64,000 bases of DNA from Acanthamoeba sp. SK_2022b (GCA_027943245.1 JANDJZ010000024.1:182848-246847); one strand, 5' to 3'; counted from the first letter of the stretch, positions 21,370 to 32,637 are shown. Notes: generated by a model not told the origin, from the letters alone. Numbers and translations: made by a program.

Positions 21370-22014
21370 TTATGGCTCCACGTGAGCCTTGTTGGCCATC
21401 CGCCCGCCGCGCTTCTTGTGTCCGCCTTGGGATATCTCTTGTAAGCGAAGCTCGAGCTCGCGCTCGACGAGCACGCAGCGTACGCCGTCCTCGTTGAGAT
21501 CGTCGGGCAGGCGCGCTGTGACGCAGGCTGTCTGGTAATCGGGGTGGAGACCCACCATGGACATGAGCGTGCCTGCGTTTCCGAGAGCAAAGCGGGGGTC
21601 AGCGGAGAGCTCGTCGGCGATGGCGTCGAAGCGCGTAAAGTAGCTATGCAGCGTTTCGCCTGGCTGGAGGCGAAGGCCGATGAGCTCTTGGGCGCGACCG
21701 AAGAGCCGCCTCCGCTCACTAGGCGCAGCGCGACGGCGGATTTCTCGCAGCAGAGCTCGAGGATCGTCGAAAGAGTTCGAGATGTGAATGATGTTGTCAC
21801 CAAGGGACAAAATGATCATCCCGAGTGCTCGGTCTGCATCCTCCTTGCGGCTGGGTGGTTCAGATTTGCCATCGCTTGGCGACGATTGAGGCTGGGCTGA
21901 AGCAGGGCCAGGATCGCTAACGGACCAGAGCCCCTTCATCAGCAAGCAACCGCGTAGACGACGGTACCACAGCGCATAGTCCTCGTAGGAGTTGAGGATC
22001 GGCAGATTTTTCAT
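21370..22014 (-). CDS. Stand-alone copia-type Gag-like protein, 214 aa
   Basis: One uninterrupted ORF from ATG 22014 to TAA 21370. The N-terminus LPILNSYEDYALWYRRLRGC with LLMKGLW is the start of copia Gag (DUF4219/UBN2 type: one Trp-containing helix followed by a 'KGLW' turn). It continues with DADRALGMIILSLGDNIIHI, RRRLFGRAQELIGLRLQPGE and TLHSYFTRFDAIADEL, matching the UBN2 core. No CCHC zinc knuckle, protease, integrase or reverse transcriptase follows; the frame ends in a basic tail (GGHKKRGGR). CpG content is as high as in neighbouring genes, unlike the CpG-free blocks elsewhere. It lies tail to tail with ABCG (48 nt) and downstream of NOX. Either a recently inserted fragment or a domesticated capsid-like gene. 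Confidence 0.75.
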   Translation of the reverse strand: MKNLPILNSYEDYALWYRRLRGCLLMKGLWSVSDPGPASAQPQSSPSDGKSEPPSRKEDADRALGMIILSLGDNIIHISNSFDDPRALLREIRRRAAPSERRRLFGRAQELIGLRLQPGETLHSYFTRFDAIADELSADPRFALGNAGTLMSMVGLHPDYQTACVTARLPDDLNEDGVRCVLVERELELRLQEISQGGHKKRGGRMANKAHVEP

Positions 22015-22353
22015 GTTGAATGATGGAGGGAGTCGATAACCATGCGCTCCAACAAGTGCTGGCGAGAGTTGGAGCCGGCAGGTGTGTGCGCCGGAAGGTG
22101 AAGGAAGAGGTGTGTATTTGCCTCTACTTGTTCATAAATACCTCGTCCTCGTCGCGTGTCGGTGTCGCGTGCGCCGGTCTGTTTTTGAAACGCAGTTGCC
22201 TGCTCTCGACGGCCGCGGTCGGTTGCTGCTCCACAATCGACTCTCTCCTTGGACACAGCGAGTTTAATGGACACGCTGCCCGGAAGCAACGCTCTTTGAA
22301 ACCTCTTTTGGAAAACAAAACGCGGGTAATCTACACAGAGAAGCATGCTATGC
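22015..22353. other. Intergenic gap, no feature seen
   Basis: 339 nt between the Gag-like start codon and the NADPH oxidase stop, both on the minus strand. Open frames across it overlap both neighbours and carry no family signature. No LTR-like direct repeat was found by eye. Confidence 0.4.
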
Positions 22354-22723
22354 TCAGAAGTTCTCCTTGTGGTAGTGGAACTTGGTGGTGGTCGCCCTCG
22401 ACTGCCTTCGCGCATACCCGTAGAGCTGCTTCGAAAGCCTGCAAGGCACGTGAATGAGCGCACGCGCACAAACACGCACGTCAAAGGATGACAACGTCTT
22501 CAACTCGTCATTGAAGGAGGAGGGGGAGCTCGTACGAGTGCGGGCCGCAGAAGAAGACGCCTACGTGCTCATCGGGATGCAGATCGGCCACGGTCCTGAA
22601 TATCTTGTCGAAATCGGGCCGGCCGTAGTGGGCCGGAGTGCGGAGGCCCGTCACAGGATCACGGTCCCCGAACACAGCAGCGTCTGGCATTACTCGATGA
22701 GTCAGCACATTTCTCTCTCCCTC

Positions 22724-22798
<75 letters not shown>

Positions 22799-24074
22799 GC
22801 CTTCTACACGTACTGTCTTCGCCAACGAGGCGCCGGGCCTCGTCGAGGCTCTTGACAGAGGTGAGGTAAGTGTGGATCTCGAGGAAGTTGTTGACGTTGT
22901 CGTTCTCCAGCGCGACCAACACCTCGAAGAACCACTCGAACGCGTTCTTCTCTCGCACGATGTGGTAGAAGTACACCTTGGTCACCGAAATGGGTGCGGT
23001 CGAACGAAGTCGGCCATCGCTGCGCCACGACACCACCGAACACACGCACGGACACGGTGACGTCAGTGGCCGTAGCGTGCGTCATCTACAGAGAGAGAGA
23101 GAGCGAGCGAGTTACCTGGAACCGACACCACCGTCCTGCAGTGCAGCTTCAATGCGGAAGCGAATGGTCTTCAAAATAGACGCAAACGGCGTCACGCCTT
23201 GTTCCCAACACGAACCACAAACACGGTGGGGGGGTTAGCGGTTTCTTTTTTGTTTCTGTTTATTTTTATGTTTCGTATTTAAAGCAAAAAATGAATAATA
23301 AAAAAAAGTAATTTAATAAAGTGTGAAAGGCGGGGTACCGATGCCAGCGCCAATGAGCATGACCGTCTCGAACTTGAAGATGTCGGTCGAGGCCGTACCA
23401 AAGGGGCCATCGATTCGAAGAATGGGCATGCCGTTCGGCGCCGTGAGCACATTCTCGGCCACTGACCCCCCACATGCACAAGCCATGAGTGGGTTGCTGA
23501 AAACAGACAAGAGGCAGAGCGACGCCAGGCAGGTCCCTACCAACGCCGAGGTTGCGTTCGGGATTGAAGAGCTTCTCCATCTTGCCCGTCCAGTCGCCCA
23601 CCACGCGGATGTGGACCGACACGAAGTCCTCCTCTGGAGAGCGGAAGTGGCCCAAGAAGGGCAGTGAGCGAAAGCACAGTCACGCACGGGGGAATATGGG
23701 AGGCGCGCGCAGAGGAGGGGAGGACTGGCGTACCGGGCGCCGAGGAGATGGTGAAAGGGTGCCACTCGTTGCGGGAGATGTAGGGGCAGTTGAGGAACAG
23801 GTACTGCGCTGCCTCGAACTTGAAGCTCGATTTCTTCATTCGCAACTCTGGTACATTCGCGTACGCGTGCGCGTGTGAGCAAGTCGAGTTTACGGCAGGG
23901 TAAAAGTGGCTTTCTTGGGAGTTGACGTACCGAGCACGCGAGAGGGATGGCCAATGAGCTTCTGGAGGATTGTGTTTTGGTTGCCGCGCACAAGACGAAC
24001 CAGGCGCTCGATCACGTAGACCAGCAAAGGACCTGCTCATCATAAGGCGCACGCACACAACACACACACACACA

Positions 24075-24145
<71 letters not shown>

Positions 24146-25461
24146 CAGCGTTAACGTGCCGTGGTGCGTGTGCCTGTGTAATCGAGGCGATTGCGGGAGT
24201 GGCGCACCGGCGATCCAAGCCCAGACGGTGGTGGGCTCGAGCGCGGACATGGCGCCGTGGGCAACGAGCAGGCCGAACCAAATGACGAAGAGATGGTGGG
24301 TGAACCAGAACGCCTCGAAATGGGGCCGACGCACGCTCTCCATCGCGCTCGAGTAGATCAACACCATCACTAACACCGCCAGGTGTCCTGCACCACCGCC
24401 CCGGCTTTCCGTCAGTATATCACCTGCGCGCCCGAGTTTGTGCGCGTGGCGTGCGCGTACCGGTGGTGCCGGCCAGGGTGGTCCACGCCGACTCCCAGGT
24501 GGTGGGCAGCGAGTTGCCGGTGAATCCCGTCCTTAGCGCAGAGAGAAGAGAGAGAGGAGGGAAAGTAAGGCGAGGGGTCCACCTCAGACTCGGTGGAGGA
24601 GTGGGCATGGCACACAAGGTGTTTCTACACACCTGTCCTTGTATTCGATGATGTTGGGGTAGTTCTCCGTGGTATTGTAGTTGAAGTAGTGGGCCGTGGC
24701 ATGAACGATCGTCAGAAATGCTATCATCTGCACTCGCACGCGCACACCAACATACGTGTGAGTGATCGAGATCGATAGCGCAGACGGCGACAAAGAAACG
24801 AACGAAAGAGCGATCCGGAAGCACGCAGGCGTACCCAAGCGATGCGGCGGTGGAAAACGATGGACTTGTCGATGGGCAAGTAGGTGCCCACCACCGTTCC
24901 TCTGCGGTACACCGGCGAGAGAGCCCCGGTGGTGAGGCCCACGGCCGCGGTGGAATGGAGCAAGGGGCATGCGAGAGCGTACCGGAGATAGGAGAGAAAG
25001 TTACGGAGCACGGGGATGAGGAGGAGGCCCATGTTAAACTTGATCGCCACCGCACTCGCTCTGGCCGCTGCACACACGCATTGGAATAGTTGAGAGCGCA
25101 GCCATGGTGCAGTTGGGTGCTTGTGGTTGCAGCAAATGAAAAAATGCCATTCGAGAAATAAATTAATAAATAAAAGCGCATAAACATAATAAATGAATAT
25201 CAATATAAAAATAAGAAAATAAAAGCAATTTAATGTTTGCTGATAGGAACCTATTAGTCCGCCTCCAAATACGTCGTAGGGACCCGGAGTGAGGTTTGCG
25301 TAGTGCACCGCTCTTTCGATCATGAGTGCAGCGTTGATGAGCAGCCATCCAACCACGAAAATGGCCTTGGGTCCCTCGTTCACCCAATAATCCTTCAGGT
25401 CTTGCCCCGAATACTTGGGCGAGTTGATAATGAATCGAAAGAAGCCCTTCACGTCCTCCAT
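22354..25461 (-). CDS. NADPH oxidase, gp91phox (NOX2) type
   Basis: ATG 25461 gives [20 protein letters not shown]; no EF-hands precede the membrane domain. Ferric-reductase helices follow: [70 protein letters not shown] and [15 protein letters not shown], carrying the haem-binding His pairs. The FAD site is [24 protein letters not shown]-binding parts are [19 protein letters not shown] and VFFCGP. The C-terminus [10 protein letters not shown] ends in the Phe typical of NOX enzymes. The product should reduce O2 to superoxide across the plasma or phagosomal membrane. At least ten introns, two with (CA)n tracts and one very AT-rich (about 23240-23320). Rac at 51795 is a potential regulator in the same window, but the link is by family only. 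Confidence 0.9.
22727..22795 (+). repeat. (CA)n microsatellite, about 34 units
   Basis: Perfect CA tract in a NOX intron; TG on the gene's sense strand. Confidence 0.96.
24061..24142 (+). repeat. (CA)/(AC)n microsatellite, about 40 units
   Basis: CA tract with a one-base phase change near 24081, in a NOX intron upstream of the exon encoding [15 protein letters not shown]. The last long (CA)n tract in the window. Confidence 0.96.
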
Positions 25462-25692
25462 CTTCTCTCTTTTTTTGGCCCGCACTTCTTTTCCGTAGGA
25501 ACGAATATAAAATATAAAAGTGCGACGAATTCCTGTGTTAGCTCGCTTGCTCTCCCGCTTGCCATTGGGCAACCAACGCCATCGCGATCGGAATGTGTAA
25601 AATAGGAATAATCCACTTCGTTTTCGTTAAAATTGATTTTTATTTATTTATTTTTGTTGGTTCTGTTTTGCGCTGTCCTGGTGCTCCTTCGC

Positions 25693-26962
25693 TCATTTGA
25701 CATCGACCAGCTCGACCTCGAAGAGGAGGGTGCTGTTGCCAGGAATGCCGGGCATGGACTGACGTCCGTAACCTGTTTGTTGATGTCCATTGACTTGGCG
25801 TTAGCCGCGTGCACTGATAGAGACTCGGTTGAGTGGCAAAGAGATGGTCGGACGACACATACCCATGGCGGGGGGAATGACGAGCTTCCTCCTGCCGCCC
25901 ACCTTCATGCCGGCCACGCCGGTGTCCCAACCCTTGATCACCTCGCCCACGCCTGAGTGGAGTCGTTTGGTGGCGCGTAAGAGACGAAACAACGACACGC
26001 GAACAGCGCCGGAAAGCGGAGATCGGTTGGCCCAAGCGCGTACCGAGACGGAAGGTGAAGGGCTTGTTGAGAGAGGAGTCGAACGACTTGCCGTTGGTGA
26101 GGAAACCCTTGTACAGCACGCTGACCTAAGAGAGAGAGAGAGAGAGAGAGGCGAGTCAAACCACAGTGCCCCTTGAGAGTAGGGCGCAGAGGGGACCGTA
26201 CCCGCTTGCCCAGAGTGGCGACCTTGCCGCTACCGAGCTTGGTGTCCTCCAGCTTGAGGCCACCCTTGAGCACCTTCACGTTTTTGCTGTCCCTGCGGAA
26301 GCCGGCCACAAAGACAAAGAGACGGTGAGCGAGAACGAGTCATTGCCCCATGAACGCCTGGCCAGGAGCTCAAGGGTGCGTACTTGGGCTTGGGAGCCTC
26401 CTTCTTGGGGGTCTCCTTCTTAGCAGGAGAGGCAGCCTCCTTCTTGGGAGTCTCCTTCTTGGCAGGAGAGGCAGCCTCCTTCTTGGAGGGAGTGGTCGGG
26501 GTAGCCGGAGCCTCACCTGAAGCAATGAATTAATAACCCAAAAATCATCCGGAGATGAAAGATTGAAATCACAACGAAAGATGTACCCTTGGCGGCGTCG
26601 CGCTTCCTCTTGTTCTTAGCTCCTTCAGGGGTGGTGGGAGCGACGGCAGGCACGGCCTCCTTGGCGGGAGCGGGCTGCTCCTTGAGGGGCGTAACCGCTG
26701 CTGTGCCGGCGGACTGCGCAGCCTGCTGCTTCTTTTGCTTCTTCTTTTGATTCTTCGACAGGCCGGTGGTTGCGGCTGCCGTGGCCGCAGGGGCGGCAGG
26801 GGCGGCGGGCACCTTGCCGCCGGTAGAGACGATGACTTCGTGCAGCTGCGAGATGTAACCCTCCTTGGCCGCCAGCTGCGTCTGCAGACTCTGCAGAAGC
26901 GCGTCCTTCTCCTTCAGCTGGGTGGAGAGAGTGTCCACGGCCTTCGTCAACGCTTGCTCCAT
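25693..26962 (-). CDS. FKBP-type peptidyl-prolyl isomerase with basic nucleolar-type N-terminus
   Basis: ATG 26962 begins [20 protein letters not shown], a coiled coil. An Ala/Pro region with lysine clusters ([20 protein letters not shown]) follows, then tandem repeats [13 protein letters not shown]. The C-terminal FKBP domain contains [78 protein letters not shown], and ends [20 protein letters not shown]. Active-site aromatic and Asp positions of the FK506 pocket are present (Y-K-G, F-D-S, F-x-G, V-I-x-G-W, Y-G). Layout resembles Fpr3/Fpr4 or insect FKBP46, nuclear histone/nucleolar chaperones. No leader or membrane segment. Repeats at 26390-26500 are in frame. Confidence 0.9.
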
Positions 26963-27160
26963 TTGTGTAGTAAAAATGTAGAACAAACAAAATCCCTTGC
27001 CGGCGAGCAACGAACAGCCGCTGCAAACACAATGCCCGTAGAAAAAAAGGGGAAGCTATGCAAGCAATGCGCGGGTGATCGTGTATTTACATTCTTTTTT
27101 CTTTTTAAATAAATAAATATGTACAACTCAGCAAGGGTTGTGTGGCCACACGCAAGGCCG

Positions 27161-29156
27161 TCACCAGTTTTGGAGGATCGCGAGCTGGCGCATCCACCGC
27201 TGGGCTTCCTCCGAGCCCGAGCCGTAGTCGTTGACGCTCGCCGCGTACAGGTTGCGCACCATCCGCGTACACATGCCTGCAAGCGCAACAACGGAAAGGG
27301 CGGAGGTGAGCCACGCCGCCACCCCAGCCACGCTACCCCAGCCGTGAACGAAAGAGGCGCAGTGCAGCCGGCGTACCGAATGTGCCCGTCTTCTGGGCCT
27401 CGAGGTCTTGCCTTGAAAGCCGGAGCTGTGGCGACTTGTGAACGAGGGGCGAGGATGCAGAACTGTTTCGCAATCGATGACGGTCAGTGCTCGCGTCGGG
27501 TAAGACAAAGCGCCGACGTTTAGACCAGTGGGTAGGGTCATGCACGGTACCTGTGTCGCAGGAGGACGGCCGTGAACTCGGTGGCTTCGTGCGGGGTCAA
27601 GCGCTTGCCGTTGTTGTATGCGTCGATGTAAGCGTCCACGTCTGTCGCAAGCCGGGAGCGCACGCCGCAACTGTCAGCCAACCATTTGGGGGGGAGCAAT
27701 GGTGCGGCGAATTACCCGGAGAGTAGAGGAGGAAGTGGGAGGGCACGTTGACGCCGTGCATCTGCACGCCCAGCCGTCGGGCCACGCCCATGTAGATCAC
27801 GCTAAGGCTCAGCGGGATGCCTCCCTTGAGGTGCAAGACCTGCTCGAGTCGATGCGTGAGCGAAGCAGTGCCTTGCAGCAGAGGCACGGGCGAGGTCATG
27901 TACGGAATCGATGAAGTTCACTTCGGGCTGGTTCCACTGCTCGCCTGGCACGCCGTAGAGCCCGATATCGTCGTAGAGCACCTGGTTGAGCGCGTCCAGG
28001 ACCTCCGCCTTTTGTCTCTCACGGTCCTCGCGATCATGCTCGTTCTCGGGCAGCTGGCTCGCCAGCCGCTCTCCGTACACGCACGCGCGCGGCAGCGTCA
28101 CCTGAAAGGGGTCGAGCCGCCACGCCTCCTCCTTGGCCGCGTCCTCGTGGTCGCACTCCTTGCCAAAGGTCTGCTCCGCCCATGGGTTCAGCTTCCATTC
28201 GTTCTCCTCGATCGTTCGCACGGTGGTGCACCATCGCTGGATCTGGAGCTCCTCCTCGCGGGCCGTGGGCGTGCGTGGCTTCTGGTCATCGAGCTTCTGC
28301 TGGACGAGACGGGCAATCCTGTCGAGCTCGGCCTTGATGTCCTCCATCTGGACCTTGCGGCCGGCGAGCTGGGCCACCGTCACCATGCCGTCCTCGGGCA
28401 TCACCTGAGAAGCAGCGACACGCACGGCAGGGGTCAGCAGCCCTGCCTCTACGCCTCACAAGTTTCGCGAACAGGTGAGGGACGCACGTCGCGGTCGATG
28501 CGCTCTCGGTCCATCTTGTTCTGGAAGAGCGAGGCCCACGGGATGATGTCGCTGTAGCACGTGGACAAGTGCTTGAGAACGGTGAAGCCCTCGTTTATCA
28601 GCCGCTCGATCTCCTGCAACATTGGCACGCGTGGTTGGTGGCGGCATCGACCACGGAACACAAGAGTGTGGACAGCTTGCACGCATGGTGGAGGTGCGCG
28701 GTGCGGGTGCGGGGGCGGGGGAAGTGGAACCTCTGGGTTGGTCTCGCCCTTCTTGGACGCAAAGACGTCGCGCATGCTACGCAGCATGCCAAACTCGGTC
28801 GGCACAGCCCCAAACGCAGCTGTCGGGCAAATAACAACGAATGAGCAACGTGCGAATTGAATGAGGAGGGATTGCATACAGAGGAGGGGGTCAATCTCGA
28901 GCCAGGGCTGTTTCCGAGGATGAACGTTCTTGTCGTAGTCGTGAGTAAGATGGAGCAGCGCCGAGTAGAGGGATCGGACCACTTTGCGGCGAAGACGTTG
29001 TTCGATTTCGGATTGGACCTTGTCGGCGCCTCCGTGTCGTGCATCTGCACTGCCCCCCATAGTAGCAAAGCCGCGTGCAATACCTCTTGCTGCTGTGCTA
29101 GTACGTGCTGAGCCAGGCGCGGCTAATGCTCTGGGCCAAACTGTGGCGCGCTTCAT
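27161..29156 (-). CDS. Mitochondrial LYR-like plus SirB1/transglutaminase-like protein
   Basis: ATG 29156 opens an Arg/Ala/Ser-rich presequence (MKRATVWPRALAAPGSARTS) without acidic residues. Next comes LRRKVVRSLYSALLHLTHDY, resembling an LYR motif, followed by LRSMRDVFASKK and EIERLINEGFTVLKHL as in LYR helices 2-3. A charged helical middle (QLQIQRWCTTVRTIEENEWK region) leads to QVLYDDIGLYGVPGEQWNQP and, across an intron, LHLKGGIPLSLSVIYMGVAR with RRLGVQMHGVNVPSHFLLYS. The last segment is the core of the SirB1/Transglut_core2 fold also found in FBXO21. The C-terminus is MVRNLYAASVNDYGSGSEEA...LAILQNW. The usual catalytic Cys of true transglutaminases is not seen. The combination is unusual; each half is a family-level inference. 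Confidence 0.65.
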
Positions 29157-30284
29157 CTTGAATATTGCGGAAGTGTTGTGAGTCGTTGTGCAGCTGCGTC
29201 TTGTGTACTTTGTGGCCTTTGGTGACTTTTGTTTGATTTTTTCGGGACGCATTAACCACCAGGATTTGTTAGCTCCCCATGCTTCCACAAAAGCCAATGG
29301 TGGATTTACAGAAGCTGCCAAAGAACAGTTGGCTGCCAAGCTTCTGCTAATCCCAGCCCCATATGGGGCTGCTCATTCAAGTTGTTTTGCAACCTTGCTG
29401 GAAACTGTGCATGCAGCAGGCACAGATGCCTTGACCACTAGTGATGCAGTCCAAACTGGGTTGTAGGTGCAAGAACTCTGGGAGGGGGGGGGGGTGATGG
29501 TGAGCTAAAACATCCTGCTGTTCATGACATCTCAAGTTCAACCAGAATTGTAACAAATCTGGGGACCCTCCCCACATGCCACTTGCCTTGCACTGTTTGA
29601 ATTTGGGAGAGCAATGGTACAACCTTGTGCTTGGATTCAAGTTGTCACCTTATTTTACTTTTGGTCCACTAAATAACTCTGGCCTCTTGTCCTGAAAGGG
29701 GAGTTGCAAAGTGAAGTATGATGAAAATTGCTGTGAGATTGCACAGTCACTGGCTTGATTTCTGCCAGCTACACCTGGATAGCCCACAGGTTCTATGTGT
29801 CAGCACTTGCCAAGAACTGTCCAGGTGCATGGCATACAGGGATGTCATTGATGCAGCAGGCAGCAACCTCCCATGACCAACAGTAAGGCATCCCCATGGG
29901 TGCTCAGCAATGGGGCTATGGCCTGCCTGTGGTGTTGTGTGTGTGTGGTTGTATATATATACTCCACAACAGGTGGGCCATAGGCCCTACCCCAATTTGG
30001 GAAGGGGTCCCCTCTGGGGATGGGGGTGTGGGTGGTGGTGGTGGGGTTGGCCTGTAGTCCAACAACTGGCAGAGGCAGAGATTTCTCGTGGCAGGCGTGA
30101 AAGAAAGAGCAAAAATTTCGTACAGCCACACCTACTCCACAAGAAGCAGTGACGTGTTGTCGTTGCTCAACCACGCAACAATAACTGGGTGCTAGGGTCT
30201 CACGTAACGGGATGAATGCTTTGTTCACTTCCGCAGAGTAAGCTGGTGAAGAAGTGGACTATGGCATTGTTGGTCGAATAGAGC
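29157..30284. other. Gene-free stretch containing an 837-nt CpG-free block
   Basis: Reading base by base, no CpG occurs from 29250 to 30086, while flanking genes have several per 60 nt. TG, CA and CATG/TGCA words are abundant. Frames such as 29188-29466 (+) have no family or codon bias. A short TATATATATA run lies near 29951-29961 and a G run near 29482-29494. The flanks, 29157-29249 and 30087-30284, look like ordinary UTR/promoter sequence. Confidence 0.85.
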
Positions 30285-30542
30285 TTACACCGTGCCCTTG
30301 GTGGTGAGGACGACCCACCAGGCGTGAATGATCCCCAATATGAGAGTAAACACCCAGAGGATGATGTTGAGAAGGAGATGAACGTCGCAGCCCTTCTTGA
30401 GGAAGACAGCAGCGGGCGGGATGAAGATGGCCAGGATCAACAAAAAGCAGTCGACTGTGTGGCGATAACGCAAACCGCCCTGTGAGCGGTGGAACGCGCT
30501 GCACTAACAGGAGGGAGACTATCACGTACCGGCAGCTCCCAT
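30285..30542 (-). CDS. Pmp3/UPF0057 proteolipid membrane protein, 60 aa
   Basis: A 13-nt first exon (30542-30530, MGAA plus one base) joins exon 30454-30285. The product reads MGAAVDCFLLILAIFIPPAA, then VFLKKGCDVHLLLNIILWVF and TLILGIIHAWWVVLTTKGTV. It is the full Pmp3 family protein: two transmembrane helices separated by LKKGC, with the conserved IPP and N(I)xLW/GxIHA blocks. Pmp3 proteins sit in the plasma membrane and affect membrane potential and salt/cold tolerance. Donor GTACGT and acceptor CACACAG keep frame. Without the tiny first exon the protein would start with an unrelated extension. Confidence 0.92.
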
Positions 30543-30779
30543 GAGTACGTTAGGTGTTGGACGACTTACAGGTTGTGGTGTGGTCGTGGGTTTTTGAATA
30601 AATAATTGAATACAACGCCCGCCAAGGCAAAAAACGCCCCTTCAGATCTCCGCGGCACAACGGCAGCTGCGGAGGGCCAAATAAGCAGCCGGCTGTACAT
30701 GCAATTATATGAAAGTAATTACTACACCGCACCACGGTTGTGTCGTAAACCCTTCCGGCACGCCCCGTGACAACACCTG

Positions 30780-32637
30780 TCACTTTCGGCCCTTGGGCAC
30801 GTAGCGTGCTGTCGGCTCGTTATCATCATCCTCCTCCTCCTCGCCTTCGTCCTCTTCTGACGCGTGCTGCTTGCCCTTGTTTCTTCGTGAGGAGGACGAT
30901 GATGATCGCTTTGAAGTGCTCCCGCGTTCCTCTTCCTCCTCCTCCTCGTCTTCCTCTTCGTATGACTTTGGCTTCCCCCTCTTGCCGCTTCTCGATGATC
31001 TCACCCCATCGTCAAGTTGCGAGCCCTGTGTAGCGCTCTGCGAGTAGCTCTTCGTTCGATGCGGCAAGAAGCTCTGCTGGATGTGGTAGGCTTTGATCAC
31101 GTTCTGTACGCCGCGAGAGGGAGGGAGAGCTCGAGTTAGATACAACGAACCTTGAAAGGCCAACACAGCACTCAACACTACTGGGCGAGCGGATGCGCAC
31201 CTGATACATGCCGTAGTCGAGCCTCACTACACATTGCTTCTTCTCCAAACCCTCTGCGTAATCGTCATCATCTGGTGGGCTCTTCGGCTCCAATCTCGGC
31301 TGTCCCGCTTCGTCCAGATCGACCGAAGCCCTGTGTGCGTGTGTACATGTGGACGCAGGTGAATCGCTGAAGCCTTGGGGCGACGCTGAGCAAAAGCTGG
31401 AGGGAGGGCCGTCTTTTTCAGCGTACATTCCATTGCGGACCAGGAAGGAGAGATGGAAGAGGTTCTCCACTGTCTGCGAGTACGACTCGGGATCCACGAT
31501 GTACTCGAAAAAGTTCTTTGCCTTTGCCCGCTCGAGCTTCTTCTTGGCGATGGCCACCCGCTTGGCCGTTTGTCCCTCCATCTCCAGCGCCTTGGTGTCA
31601 GTGATCTGCACGGCCCGGTGGACATTAGCTCGGGTCTGAGCCGATCACGGTGACCGTCGCGACGGCGAGGAAGCGGGGGAACAAGGCGCACCGACTCTGG
31701 CTCGACCTTCTCGCCCGGCTTTTCCTTCTTGGCCCGCTGCTCCCTCACCTTCTTCTCCTTCGGCGTGGCCACCATCGCTCCGGCTCTGGAGAAACCACGC
31801 CAACGTGAGCAGCAAGCTTCGACGACTGCGAGCGCGGAAGAGGGCAAGGCCTTCGTACAAGCAGTCGAGGGAGGGAGTGGATTGCGCGAATCCGGCCACC
31901 AACGCGCCGAGCTCGGGCCACCGCAGAGGTTGAGTGTCGTCGTCCATGTCCCCGCCGTCTTCTTCCTCCTCTTCCTCTTCGTCTTCTTCGCCTTCTCGTC
32001 GCCTCTTCTTGCCGCCACGCTTCAGCGCTGCCTCGCTCTCGTCGAGGTCCTCGGCCAGCCCATCGTCGTTCACGGTGAGCTTGCCGCGAAGAAAGAGGCC
32101 CAATCGGTGAATGTAGGAGGACACGTCGTAGTTGCGCATCTGTGTGCTCAGGCGGTTCGCCTGCTCGGCCGCGTACTGGGAGCACATAGCGAGGAACTCG
32201 GAATCGAGCGCAGCCTCCCGAGGGTTGGACACTGGAAACAACAGACACAACAAATGAGAAAAGCTTATCATATTTTTTGTGGAAAAAAATAAATAAAATT
32301 AATAAAATAATTAACTGCACATAATAATAGAATAGGTGGCGTACCCTGCTGGAAGAGCTCGTCTCCTCGCCCAATCGCATCCTTAAGTGCCTCAGAGCCG
32401 GGCTGGATCATTTCCTCTCTCGATTCTGAATGAGGGTGAGTATTATGCACGATTGCATGGACGGAAACGGAAAGCCGCAATCGTACCGCCCACTTCATTG
32501 ATTAGCCCTCGATATTCTGTTCGCAGCCTTGTTCGCTCGCGTAATCGGGTAGTTGCATCATTCTTCTCTTCCTCTTCTGTCCTGCCTTTCGTGCGTGGCC
32601 GTTTGGCTGTTCTCAGCTCCTTCGCCGACTGCATCAT
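30780..32637 (-). CDS. Nse4, kleisin subunit of the Smc5/6 complex
   Basis: ATG 32637 opens with MMQSAKELRTAKRPRTKGRT, then RERTRLRTEYRGLINEVG, the N-terminal helix-turn region that contacts Smc6. The middle contains LSTQMRNYDVSSYIHRLGLF, then a long acidic run and LRWPELGALVAGFAQST. The C-terminal domain is diagnostic: KKKLERAKAKNFFEYIVDPE, SYSQTVENLFHLSFLVRNGM, and later VVRLDYGMYQ plus NVIKAYHIQQ. These are the 'F-x-VVDP-SF-QTVEN-F-SFLV-G' block of Nse4. The protein ends in a low-complexity Ser/Glu tail. It acts in the nucleus in DNA repair and chromosome segregation. Six or so introns. An E2F-type site lies about 150 nt upstream of the start. Confidence 0.9.

Noticed and set aside
21323..22353. 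Complete LTR retrotransposon around the Gag-like ORF
   Set aside because: Only about 1 kb separates the ABCG and NOX genes, with no pol frame and no visible terminal direct repeats.
27161..29156. Calling this gene FBXO21 because of the SirB1-like domain
   Set aside because: No F-box is visible; the N-terminus looks like a mitochondrial presequence followed by an LYR-like helix bundle.
29188..29466. 92-codon plus-strand frame at the start of the CpG-free block
   Set aside because: Codon use is unlike every other gene here; most of it lies in CpG-depleted sequence judged to be decayed non-coding DNA.
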